Assembly (NCBI RefSeq): GCF_028858725.1
Contig: NC_084761.1
Coordinates: 97,055,971 to 97,119,970, forward strand
Length of the DNA: 64,000 nt
Source of the DNA: Colius striatus
Taxonomy: Eukaryota > Chordata > Aves > Coliiformes > Coliidae
Direction of reading: 5' to 3'
Part shown: positions 12,505 to 23,900 of the stretch, piece by piece
Layout: each line of letters opens with the position of its first letter
How positions within the stretch are numbered: the first letter of the stretch is position 1
Program-made: the position numbers and the translations under genes
Notes under the pieces: model-generated
Seen by the model: the letters and a program-made list of their open reading frames with translations, nothing else
Database searches by the model: none
What the model was told of the DNA's origin: nothing

Positions 12505-12832
12505 TCACTCTCTACAACTACCTAAAAAAGGGGGTTGTAATGAGGTGGGGGTTGGTCTCTTCTCTCCAGTAGTGAATGATGAGAGGAAGCAGGTTCCAGT
12601 TGCACCAGGGGAGGTTTAGATTGGAGCTGAGGAAGAATTTTTTTCCCTGAGAGGGTTGTTAAGCATTGGGATCAGCTGCTGCCCAGGGAGGTGGTGCAGT
12701 CACCATCCCTAGAGATATCTAAAAGACACATTGCTGAGGGTTAGTGGAGGGCTTGGCAGTGTGAGGGGAGGGCTTGGACTTGATGATCTTAAAGGTTTTT
12801 TCCAACCATTGTGATTCTATGATTGTATGAGA
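12505..12832 (+). mobile_element. CR1 LINE 3' fragment, sense, older subfamily
   Basis: CTCTACAACTACCTAAAA, GGGGTTGGTCTCTTCTCTCC, ends GTGATTCTATGATTGTATG. Confidence 0.88.
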
Positions 12833-14407
12833 AACACATATAAGAAGCCACGTCCTTTGTGAGAGTAGGAAAAGGTGGAAGGTGAGTAGGGAAAGGTGGA
12901 AGTTCTCATGTGGCTCACCATCCCCTCCTGGCTACAGACCCCCAGGCTGCAGCTAACATGGAATTTGAAGGTCCTTTGACTTCCTCCATCCCACTAAGGC
13001 CAGGCTGGGGAGAAGGGAGAGGGACAGTATCCCACAGCGTGACCTTCAGCTCCCAGACTCTGTGCCACGGAGGAGGAAACACGTGCATTGGGCTCACACA
13101 TCTTTACCTCCATCAAACACCTCTCATGGCCATATGAATCTGAGAGTGGAAAAGTTCCATTTTCCACTTGCAGCTGAATTTTGAGGGGTCTGCAGCCCTC
13201 ACAGCCACCTCTGCTTGTGCTGACCCCGTGAAGCCCTTTGTGTCCATTATCCATATGGCTCCAGGGAGGGTTTTGTTCCACAACTCTGAAGCTCTGCAGA
13301 ATTCCCCTGGGCCTTGTTAGCAGAGCAGAAGGACCAATTAAAAATCCACTCCCCAAACCCCATTACTTCTGTTAAAACCAGAGCAAGGACTGACTGCACA
13401 GCTCATTCTTTTCTGTAAGGATAAGGAAACTTAGCAAACCCATCTGTGAGGTGACATTGGTGTAAATTCCCAGCAGGATGAGGTTTGGGTTAGCATCCAG
13501 CTACCTCCTCTCCTTCATTTTTACCACAAATATCAATGGTGCAATTAAAAAAGAGTCCAGGGAGAGCATTCCTGAGGACTGAAATCCAGGATCTGGGAGC
13601 AGACAGCAGCATCATAAAGAGAAATTCTTCCCTCTCTGGCCTCATGCTGCTTTTCCACTGCGAGGCTTTACAGCCATCTGGATCCCCTTGCAGATTATCC
13701 TCCTCCCTTAAAAAAAACCCAAAATTCCACAACCTAGCAACCTTATTTAGCATAAAAGAGAGCATTCTGTCTTGCTGCAGCCCAAATTGCACTTGGCTCC
13801 TGTTCCTTGCCTCGACAGGGTGGCTGCTTGCTGTGATTCCCATCGCTGGCTCAGGGTTCAAACCTCCAGCAGGATTTTCTAGGGATTATCCATCCCTGGA
13901 TGTTGCATTGATGGGTTCATTTTTTTTCCTCTGCATTAAAAGAGCCTAAGAAACAAGGGGGAAAGGCTTGCAGGAAGTCATGTAGTCCAGCTGCTCCTCG
14001 GTATTGCTGAGTGGAGAAGGCTGGTTGCTTTTGTGCTCTGCAGAAGGAGGTTTGCTGTTGTTCAGCCTGAAGAGGACTCGAGCAAAGCGAGATTCTCTTC
14101 CAGATGTGGTATTTTGGCAGTCTCCATTGTTCTCTCTAGCTCTCAGTGTGTCACCCAGCACTTTGCTGATTCCCCAGAGCATTTAACACCAACTTCTCTG
14201 CTCTGGCCCTTTAGCAGCGTGGGCTCAGCGTTCCTCAGGAGGTTTCCACTCTGCTTTTTCCTAAGGAACCCAATCAAGGAAAAGCAACCACAGAGGGTGG
14301 AAGACTGTCTGCACCAAATGAAGCGAGAGGGGCTGGAGGCTGCACCCTGTGGTGGTGCCTGACTTAGGTGCTTTGCTTGGTCTAAAATACTCCAGCTTTT
14401 AATACTT
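12833..14407. other. RNF24 intron, nothing recognised
   Basis: Unique sequence; ORFs up to 137 codons are overlapping noise on both strands. Confidence 0.5.
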
Positions 14408-14565
14408 AGAAGCACAGAATGGTGGGGGTTGGAAGGGACCTTTAGAGATCATCCAGTCCAACTCCTCTGCTCAAACAGGTTCACCTAGATCAGGTCACAC
14501 AGGAACGTGTCCCGGGGGTTTTGAAGACCTCCAAGGAAGGAGACTCCACACCCTCCCTTCACACC
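14408..14565 (-). mobile_element. CR1 LINE 3' fragment, antisense
   Basis: Begins AGCACAGAATGGTGGGGGTT and GGAAGGGACC; ends in CTCCACACCCTCCCT. Confidence 0.88.
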
Positions 14566-17500
14566 TTAGTAAGTTTAGTATGGAGTGATGCTGCTTCCTG
14601 AGCACCATGGCAGGAGGCAGGGATGTGCCCCACACAGGGTACCAAGGGGGTCACTGCCTTCTGCTCCCACCACCGTGAGCACGATGGGGGCCGGAGGAGG
14701 CAGCGGCGCGTCCTTTGTCCTTTCCCACCGCGCTCTCGGGAGGAAGCGTGAGCTCAGTGTGTCGTGACGTTGGATCTGGGATGGAGCTGCCTGCCAGGAA
14801 AAGGGGGGAAAAACCATGAAGTAAAAAAATTCCCAAGGCCAAAGGGAAAAAATTCCTCAAGTGTGATTTCATCACAGAGAAGGAAACCGACCCGTGCGCC
14901 CGTTTCAGCTGCCGCCTCCGCGTCAAGCCCTCCCGAGAAGGGATTGCCTCTCCTCACTTCTGCCACTCCAGGGGAGCCTGGGCAGGGCTGGTGATTTTTC
15001 TTTCCATTTTATGTTTCCAACTTGCAAACTGAGCCCTGAGCAAACCTCTGCTTCACCTTCCCAGCAGAAGGGCTTGATGTGAAACCCGCCGATGGGAGCT
15101 GCAGGTGACCTGGTTTCTGTACATTTCCCCACCAAAGGTAGCAAAAACATTGCCAGGTTTCAAGGTGCTTTCTTGGTATTCAGCTCATGGGATGATTTGA
15201 CTGTTAAACTGCCCAGAATCAAAAGCACTTGCTGCCAATCACCGTGGTACCAGCCGAGCTGACGGGTATTTCCTTCATTAGAAAGACTGGTTTGCTGGTT
15301 TCTTCCCAGTCGTTTCGTGGCGATGGCACATGGCTCTGTCCGTGCCTCTCTGCCCAAAAGTGGTGGAGAGGGTTAAGGTTTTGGGCTTGCTCTCAGCCAG
15401 CTGTGGGAACTCAGCCAGGAAATTTCCTGATTCCAGTTCAAAAAGAGCATGGGATTCGCTCTCGGGGAGGAGGGATCAAAGGTCCGCAGCGGTTCGTGGT
15501 TGGAGGTCAGTTTGGTTTTCTTTGTTGTCTGAGCACACAACAAAAATCCCCCCCCCGCCACGCCACAGACCTGCACGTGGCTGAAATGGGTAAAATAAAC
15601 AGCTTTTGTTCTGTTTGACACCCAAAAGTTTCCTCTATTCCCTGACACAGCTTTGTTGGATCCCAACAGGACTCTGCCCCGTGGCAGAAGGGAGCTGTCG
15701 GGACCGTCCCCACCTAAAACAGTGATGGGGTATTTTTTGGCCTCCTCCCTCTCTCAGTGCTGTTGTCCCTTGGTTTTGGACACCCAAGGCCATTGCTCCT
15801 GTCCAGAGCAGCCTTGAGCTTTCCTCCCACTCCATGCCAGGCAAAGGCGACGCTGCTTTCAGGGGCTGGTTCAGCAGCTGCTTGTGATTTTCCCACCGCC
15901 GCCCCGCGGATCCTCACGCTGGAACAGCTCCAGAGTTGGAGCTGAAGGAAATTCCTTCCAGCTGCTTGAGGTCAAGGTTTCTCTTTTCTTTTGGGGTTCT
16001 TTTGGGGTTGGATTTCTTTTTCCTGCCTGGGAGTTAAAACCAGGCATCTTACCCTGCTGCTTTTTCCCACCTGAACAATCCTTTTGCTTCTTAAGACACG
16101 ATCCTATTGAGCACACCCATTAAACCACCCTGATGCTGTGGGGTTTTTTGCACAGGAGGATACCCCACGTCACACTACAGCTTGGGGTTGTTTCAGAAAG
16201 CTCTTGTCAGCTGCTCCTGGTTTAACTTTCAGCTGGGTTAATCACCATTTTGGTTGAAGCTTTGGATGACGCCTTTGAAACCCGAGACGCCGTTCGCGCC
16301 TCCCTTGAAATCTTTCCCCAGCCATAAAATGTTTACACTTTGGTGTTCTGCCACCACAGAGCATTTGGGGTATTTTCCCCCCTGAATTCCTGGGTTGCAG
16401 CAGGCCATGGGAACTTGCTTGTGTCTGGCTTTGAGGTGTTTGTAAAGCTCGGTGTTTCCTGGAAGGAGAATACTCGGTGGGATGCAGCTGGGGCTCAGAC
16501 CACCGGCTCCATCCCGTTTCCCCAGTAACTGGTTTGGGAGGTTCAGAGCAGCCTGGGTTGCCTTTGAATCCCTGCAGAGGATTCCTCTGGAAACCACAAA
16601 GTAAATCCCTCTGAAAATGGGGGTTTCTTTCTGACAGGAACTGCCCCCCTCCAGCCCAGCACGTGGGCTCTGGTTACACAGTGCTCGCGTGGCTCCAGTG
16701 CTGGGGCTAGAAAGAAACAACAATAAGATGGTAAGAAAGACCAAAGCAGCTCCTTTTAATGAGTAAAACCCAGAGAAGGAGCCCATGGTTGAGATCCACC
16801 CAGCACAGCAGCAGGAAAGAAAACACTTGGTGGCTTTTAGCTCGTGAGTGCCGCTGGTGGCATCACCGGCGGCGTCCCCAGTGTAACCCCCGCCTCGCGC
16901 CCTGCCTCAGTTTCTCTGCCTGTAAGAAGATAATTGCCTCCTTTAATAATCCCTTTGAGATCTCCTGATGAAAGCACTGGGTAAGAGGTTGGCCCCTGCT
17001 CATTTAAGCGCATTAAGTGCTTGCTGTGATTATAAAAGGGTTGAATTTGGCTAGGTGGCTTGTTTAGCTTGGCCTTTAACAGCCCAACTTGTAATCAAAG
17101 CGCTGTGAAGCCAACGAGCTAATGCTGACCTGTAACACTTCCCTTCCTGACTTCTCCAGATGCCTTTCACCAACACTTGGCTTTTAATTAAAGCTTGGGT
17201 TTGGAGGTCCTCAAAGAAACAGGGATGCTGCTTCATGGGAGGGTGTCACCAAGGAGGAGGTGTGGAGCTCGGGCCCTACTGCTTTGTATCCTCTCTCTGT
17301 ATCCCCACACACGGCCCCACTGCTGCTCCTTTTCATTCCTGCAAGCTGTAGCATCACTGAATAAATACCCTTCAGTTCCTTCCCTGCTGCAGCCTGGGAA
17401 AATCAGACTCTCTCCTTTGCTTTAGTCAGAGGTGTTTGCACTATATATATATATATAGTAGTACAATATGTATGTTGCAAAGAAATGTGCACACACTTTC

Positions 17501-19214
17501 TTTTGCACACACATACATCTATATTTACTTCTTTTAACGGCCAGCCAGCTCTTGGGCATCACTGGTTCAGGGGATTTTCTTCCCACTTCTTCCCCAGGTT
17601 TATCTTTCTTCAGCAATCTTATTTCTTCTGTCCTGAAAGTCCCCTTCCCAGCCCTCTCCCAAGGATTTTATGCCCTGAGAGAATGTGCAGACCCAATGGA
17701 TCATGGGGCAGTTGGAGACCTCAGGGAAATGAGGCACTGGGCAGGCTCCTGCCTAAATTCCCCTCCTCTTCCTCTCTGTCATCACAGGTCTATTTTTCAG
17801 ACAAGGAGCAAGTCAGCATCTTCCCCTCACCCCCCACAAGCACACACTGCAGAGAGAGCTGCATCCAGCCCTGGGCAAATTCACCCCCCATTTAAAGTTT
17901 CTCCAGTGCCAACCCCTTTTGCTCAGGGCAGCTCATGCCCCCATCCCAGGGGGCTGTGGGGACCTGCCGGGGGGCTGTGGGTGAGCATCTGCCCGCTCTG
18001 AAATGCCTTGGCCATGGAGAGAGCAACAGGGAAGCTTTTGTTCTCCACCAGAAACTCTTCATCCTTCTTTATGGCTCCTTTTTTATTTCTTTTGGCTGCT
18101 CTCTCCCAAATCTGAAGCAGATTAAAATACAGTTCCTTCCCTTCCTTCCCCCTCCCTAACTCCCCTGGAAAAAAACCAACCCCAAACCCAACCAAAGCTT
18201 TGGCTGCTTCCAATCATCAGATTTCAGTGAAGCCTTTTCAAGTTAACAGTTTCCTGGATCCAGTGCAGACTTAACTTCTTTTTTCCCCTCAAACCTCCGT
18301 GGGTTTCGTGTGACGTTTCTCTGCTGCTGCTGCAGCAGGAGGGAGGGAGAACCAGGCTGGCTCTGCCGTGGAGGTTCTTTCATGTAGAGGTTGGATGATG
18401 CTGGTGTGGGACTGGCTGGGGACACGTAGGACACTGCTGCATCCCTCACGTCCTTTGGGGGTGAACTCTTTGGGAAGTGGTACCCTTGGAAGAAGCAAAC
18501 AGGCTGCTGTGGGTGGGACAGAGCTCTGGGGCTGTGCTTGGCGGTTTGGAGCCGTGGCTGTGGTTGTGGGGAGCAGTGGAGGAGCTGCACGGCTCGGCTG
18601 GATGGCACCGTGAGGAGTTTTTCTAGCTGGATGAGATTTGTAAGGGATCCTCACACTCCCTCTCCTGCTGGGAGAGCTGCACCGAAGCCCCTCAGCTTCG
18701 GTCAAAAGAGCATGACAAGTAGGAGAAGTTGGAAAGACCTTCCTGGTGTGTTGCCGATCGGTTTTGTTGCTGCTTCTCCAAGAGCTCTCTCTCCTTCCTT
18801 GTGAAAAATTACCCGAAGCTTTCCCAGACAGAGCATGTTTGACATTCTCTCGGGTGGCTGAGGAGCTGGAATCAGCCAACCTTGGCCAACAGCAGCGACT
18901 CCCAGCCCAAGGGTGAGCAGGGACAGCCGGAGCCTCATCCTCCAGCCAAAACATCCCCCGTTGCGTGACCGTGACCGCGATCAGAGCCTCTGAACCACCA
19001 TCCCTTTGACCCAGCAAACATCACGCAGCTGCAAACTCACACCGACCTCAGGCAGCTACACCGAGCTGCCCATTAACTCTGCCAGAGTGGGGAACAAAGG
19101 TTTTTAGGGGAGCTGGTTTGGGCTCTCTTAAAGTTCACTTGCAAAGCAAACAGGCTCGGCTGAGCGGAACGAGGAGCGGTTGGGGGAGCGTGAGCTGCCG
19201 CCTGGTTGCTGTGC
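14566..19214. other. RNF24 intron with possible conserved block
   Basis: No exon is supported. The AT-rich block 16925-17160 has a cluster of homeodomain-like and TCF-like strings (see findings). A long Ser/Pro/Thr-rich minus-strand frame at 18289-19017 has no splice or family support. Confidence 0.5.
17442..17457. repeat. (TA)8 microsatellite
   Basis: Eight TA units in AT-rich intron sequence. Confidence 0.9.
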
Positions 19215-19220
19215 TATAAA
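19215..19220 (+). promoter_or_regulatory. TATA box of a possible alternative RNF24 promoter
   Basis: TATAAA in GTGCTATAAAATCC, with a G/C-rich start region about 25-35 bp downstream. It sits 1.6 kb upstream of the first coding exon of RNF24, on the same strand. Confidence 0.45.
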
Positions 19221-19244
19221 ATCCCATCCCAGCTCGCAGCGGGG

Positions 19245-19480
19245 GCAGTGCCGGCTCCCCCACCTCTTGTAGCACTTCCACGTTGGCTGGGAGGCTCTCT
19301 GAACATGCGTGCTGTTGCTCTCTGGAGGCTTTAATCAAATCCAGCCTTCACCAGAAAGCGACTCGAAACTTCCAGTGAGGAAAGCGAAAGCAGCCAGAGA
19401 GCGAAGAGGCTCCCGCCTGGACGCTTGGAGATGCTGCCTTGGGCGAGGGGCGCCGGGAGGGTGCAGGCCAGGGGCTAGAG
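19245..19480 (+). other. Candidate alternative first exon of RNF24 with two short upstream ORFs
   Basis: The start is placed about 30 bp after the TATA box; the end is at GAG|GTGAGTCTGC. It holds two short ORFs that both close before the donor: 19305-19334 (nine codons, then TAA) and 19431-19478 (15 codons, then TAG). Splicing to 20850 would put the RNF24 ATG eight bases into the next exon. This is inferred from sites only. Confidence 0.4.
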
Positions 19481-20856
19481 GTGAGTCTGCTCCCTGCACA
19501 GCACTAGGGGAGTGAAGGATAGAGGGGGAGAAGCCTGGGGGATTCAGTTAAAAAGAGGGGAGGTGGAGGAGCCAGGATGTTGCTTGGAGGGGTGGGACGT
19601 TGAGGAGACGCTTTGATTTCTGGAGCGTCGCTCCCCGGCACGTTTTGGGCTCAGATGGCGCCGTTTCCCCTCTGTCTTCTCACCCTGTGCAAAATCAGGA
19701 GCTGTGCAACGCACTGCTAAAAACTCCCTGCTCCAGGGGAAGGGGTTTTTTTTGTTATCCCTCTACTAACTTTGTTTGGGAAACAGGGTTCAGACTTCAG
19801 GTACTTTCCCTGCTCGTCAGGAGCTTGAGTTGCACGTCCAAGCCCTTTCCCGTGGGCAGAAAGCAAAAACAAGGCATATTTTTAAACTTCCTTTTCTAAG
19901 CTGGAGGTTGGTGAACTTTATGCCTGGCTGGTGAGGGTTGGAATCATTTCAGGGTGAATGGCTCAGAGGATGATTGCAACAGAAAGGAATAAGAGGGAGA
20001 AATAATCAACACGTGCTTCCCAGTGAAGGGGGGCGAGTATCACGGTGGCATTGGGGCAGAAAGGAGGGGGGATGTTACGGTGATGCAGAGCCATCAGGCT
20101 GCTTTCATGCTGGAAAACCACCTCGGTGGGGTGGTTGTAAAACTCTTGTGTCCCGTGCAATGAATCATAAGAGAACCATAAAAGTAAGATCACAGGTGAG
20201 GTGACGTGCTGAGGGGTGTCAGCGGGTCCCTGCGAGCGGAGACCGCTCCTGGGCACACGGCCACGGCCAAAGTCACTGTGTGTTCCACTCAGTGGGGTTT
20301 TGCTGGGGGGAAGCAGCTGAGGAATAAAGCTGAAACCTGCCCAAAAAATGCCCTGAAACCACCCAACCCAGATCTGGTGTGGCAAAAAGGTAAACCAAAG
20401 GTCTTTGATGGCTTCTGGCATTTCCTGGCAGTGTCCGTGTCCTCCCTGCTGAGGATGTGCTGGCAGCAGGTTCACCTGCAGCTGCAGGGGAGGAAAGGAA
20501 AACCTGCCTTGCTACAAGGCTCTCTGCCTGCTGGCAGTATTCTGGCTTGGTTACTGAGGGCTTTGGGAGAGGCTGGGGCTGCTCAGAGGCAACCCCCACC
20601 ATCCATCCGATGAGGTGTTTAGCTTCAGGATGCTGTGTGTGAGAGAGGAAAGAGAAATCCCAGCCCTGCTTTGTTTGAGCTGGGAGGGCTCACTTTTGGG
20701 CCAGAATGCCTTGATTCCAGGGGGTGAGGAGGCAGTGCCTGCCCTCTCCTTGCCCCTCTACCTGCATCAGAGGTGCTGCTGATCTCCTCAGACCTGCCAT
20801 GCTGCCCAAGTAGCCTCTCAGCCCACTGTGTTTCCTCCTGTCTCCACAGCCTACCC

Positions 20857-20999
20857 ATGAGCTCAGACTTCCAGCATTACAGCTTCAGGATGCCGAACAT
20901 CGGGTTCCAGAACCTGCCTCTCAACATATACATCGTGGTTTTCGGCACGGCCATCTTCGTCTTCATCCTCAGTTTGCTTTTCTGTTGCTACCTGATCAG
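20857..20999 (+). CDS. RNF24: RNF24 coding exon 1 (start and membrane segment)
   Basis: The acceptor TCTCCACAG ends at 20849, so the exon starts at 20850 with seven untranslated bases before the ATG. It encodes [10 protein letters not shown] through CCYLI plus two bases of an Arg codon. The donor is CAG|GTAAGAG. Confidence 0.96.
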
Positions 21000-23900
21000 G
21001 TAAGAGAGTGTTCCCCTGCTGCCTTGGACAGGCTGAGCTGTCACCAGTGCCCCCATCCAGGATGGCATCTGTTTCTCTTTCCACACCAACCTGAAGGGGT
21101 TTCACTTTCCTTCATCAGCAAGGAATTTGCTCAGACATGTAGTATCAGACTCAGCCTTCCCCCCTAACTGACCCACAGGCACAGCACCTACACAGTGAGT
21201 GCTGGAGCCATGGGCTGAGGGCAATGGGATGAGGTTGAACAAGGGCAAGGGCTGGGTCCTGCCCTTGGGCCACCCCACTTCAGGCTGGGGCAGAGGGACT
21301 GGAAACTGCTGCAGGGAAAGGGCCTGGGGGGGTTGGTGCCAGCGGCTGAACAGGAGCCAGCAGCGTGCCCAGGGGGGCAAGAAGGCCAAGGGCAGCCTGG
21401 CTGGGATCAGCACTGGGGTGGCAGCAGGCCCAGGGCAGGGATTGTCCCCTGTGCTGGGCCCTGGGGAGGCTGCAGCTCCAGGGCTGTGTCAGTGCTGGGC
21501 CCCTCACTCACTGCCACAGGGACACTGAGGGGCTGCAGCGTGGCCAGAGCCGGGCACAGAGCTGGGGAAGGGGCTGGAGCACAAGGGGCTGGGGAGGGGC
21601 TGAGGGAATGGGGGTGTTGAGCCTGGAGAAGAGGAGCCTGAGGAGACAGACAGGAGCACTCTGACACTCCCTGACAGGAGGCTGCAGGGAGCTGGGGTCA
21701 GTCTCTGCTTCCAAGTAATGAGTGACAAGAAACGAGCAAAGGGGCTGAAGTTGCCCGAGGGGAGGTTGAGGTTGGAGCTGGGGCAGAACTGTTTCCCTGA
21801 GAGGGGTGTCAGCCCCTGTGCCAGGCTGCCCAGGGAGCTGGGGGAGTGCCCAGCCCTGGAGGGATCCCAAAGCCGTGGAGCTGAGGTGCTGAGGGCCATG
21901 GGGTAGTGCTGGGCTGGGCAGGGTGAGGGCAGGGCTGGGACTGCAGCAGCTTCAAGGGCTTTTCCAACCAAACAACTGTGTGATTCTGTGACACTGAACA
22001 CTCTGCCCAACACCTCCTGGAGCCTCCAGCCCCACGAGGCGACGGCGTGACCCGCTTTGAAAATGGGAGATGGACGTACATGTGAGCTCAAACAGCCACA
22101 ATAGCAGAGCTGGCTCCTCCAAAAGGGATGTTTTATGGTTCCTGCTTTCTGCTTAATGTTTCAACACGTTTTCTTCTTTAATGAGTAACCTGTGGACTGT
22201 GTGCTTAAGAAATGTTTAATACCTGCTCCGTTGGTTATTGTACACAAATTGCTCATTCAACAGCGCAGTTTAGAGATTAATGATGCAGGGCTGAGCTGTT
22301 CATCTGAGCCATGGGCAGCAGGAGGGGAGGGTGAAAGGTTGTTCCAGTTTGGGGCTTGCTTTAATTATTTTATGGGCCACTGGGGAGGGAGTTGGGCCAC
22401 CAGATGAGAGAAAAGGCTCTTCCTGCAGGAGGGAAAGCAAAAGGAAAGTGGCCACGGGGACAAGTTGTGTTGACAGCTCAGGACACATGTCCAGCTGTGC
22501 CTCTGCCTGCAGCTGGGAAGAGATGGCATCCAGGATCATCTACTGAGATGCTGAGGGGACTGGAGCATCTGTGTGAGGAGGAAAGGCTCCATAGCTGGGG
22601 CTGTTCAGCCTGGAGGAGAGAAGGATGAGAGGGAGGGACCTCATCAATGCTGAGAAATCCCTAAAGAGTGGGTGTCAGTGTTTGTTGTGTGGTGGCCAGT
22701 GCCAGGATGAGGGGTAATGGGCACAGGCTGGAACACAGGCAATGCCCCTGGCACAGGAGGAGCAACTCCTTTGGTGCTGAGGGGAGGGAGCCCTGGCCCA
22801 GGCTGCCCAGGGAGGGTGTGGAGGCTCCTTCTCAGGAGGTTTCCAACCCCACCTGGACACGTTCCTGTGCCCCCTGAGCCAGGGGAAGCAGCTTGAGCAG
22901 GGGCTGGGGCTGGAGCAGCTCTGCAGGGCCCTTCCAGCCCTCACCACTCTGGGAGTCTGTGCCTTGGAACAAGCTGCCCAGGGAGGTTGTGGAGTCCCCA
23001 TCCCTAGGTATATTCAAAAGACACATTGCTGAGGGATATGGTTTAGTTTAGTGCTGGGCTCGGCAGTGTGAGGTGAAGGGTTGGACTCGATGATCTTGAA
23101 GGTCTTTTCCAACCCAGAGCTCTGCTGACAAGTTGCAGAGAAGCTCTTCCATCCCCTTTTCCTCCCCTTTCCCCTCCCCTGTGGCTCTTTGGATGGCTCC
23201 AGCTCCCTGCAGCCCTCACATCCCCTCCCTCTGTCCCTGTGAGACAGGCACCTGGCCTCTTCTTGCACCATGCAGCCTGCATTTGCCTGGCTCACAGCAG
23301 CCAGTCCCACCAGGCTTTCTACCCAGAGCTGTTGAAAATAGTTTTGTCCTGCTTTTGTAGACCAGGGAAGTAAGATTTCAGTGTTGCCTTCTAAATATTT
23401 GATCATTTCAACCTATTTTCATCCATGTGTGATGAGAAACCTCATAAAACCTGGAGGTGAGCCCAAGCCCAGGCTTCCCCAGGGGTGATGGGGGCAGTCT
23501 GGGTGCCATCTATTCACTTCCACCCACCACTGTGCACAAGAAAAGCTGTTTGAAGGTGCAGCACAAGGCAGGAACAGATGGAAGGGTCATCCCTGACCAG
23601 ATGATTTATATCTCAGCGTTAACAAGGTCTGTGCTGGGAGATTCCATGTGGCCAGTGGCTGCATTTGAACTGGGGCACCAGTGGGTGTGGATAAAACAGA
23701 CAAAGGCTGTTCAGAAGGACTCAAGGACGTGTTTTGCTTAAATGGAGCTGGAATCTATATGGCCAAATGAAGAGGTGTTTGGCCTCTCAGGATGTTTTCC
23801 TGGGCACAGGGTCTCCCTGGGTGTGTTCTGCCCCACAGGAGGAATAACAAGTGGTAACGTCTGGAGGCTCAAGCCAGAAAAAATCCCTTTAAATTTAGAA

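Noticed and set aside
18289-19017. 242-codon minus-strand ORF
   Set aside because: Ser/Pro/Arg-rich composition without domain, splice or promoter support.
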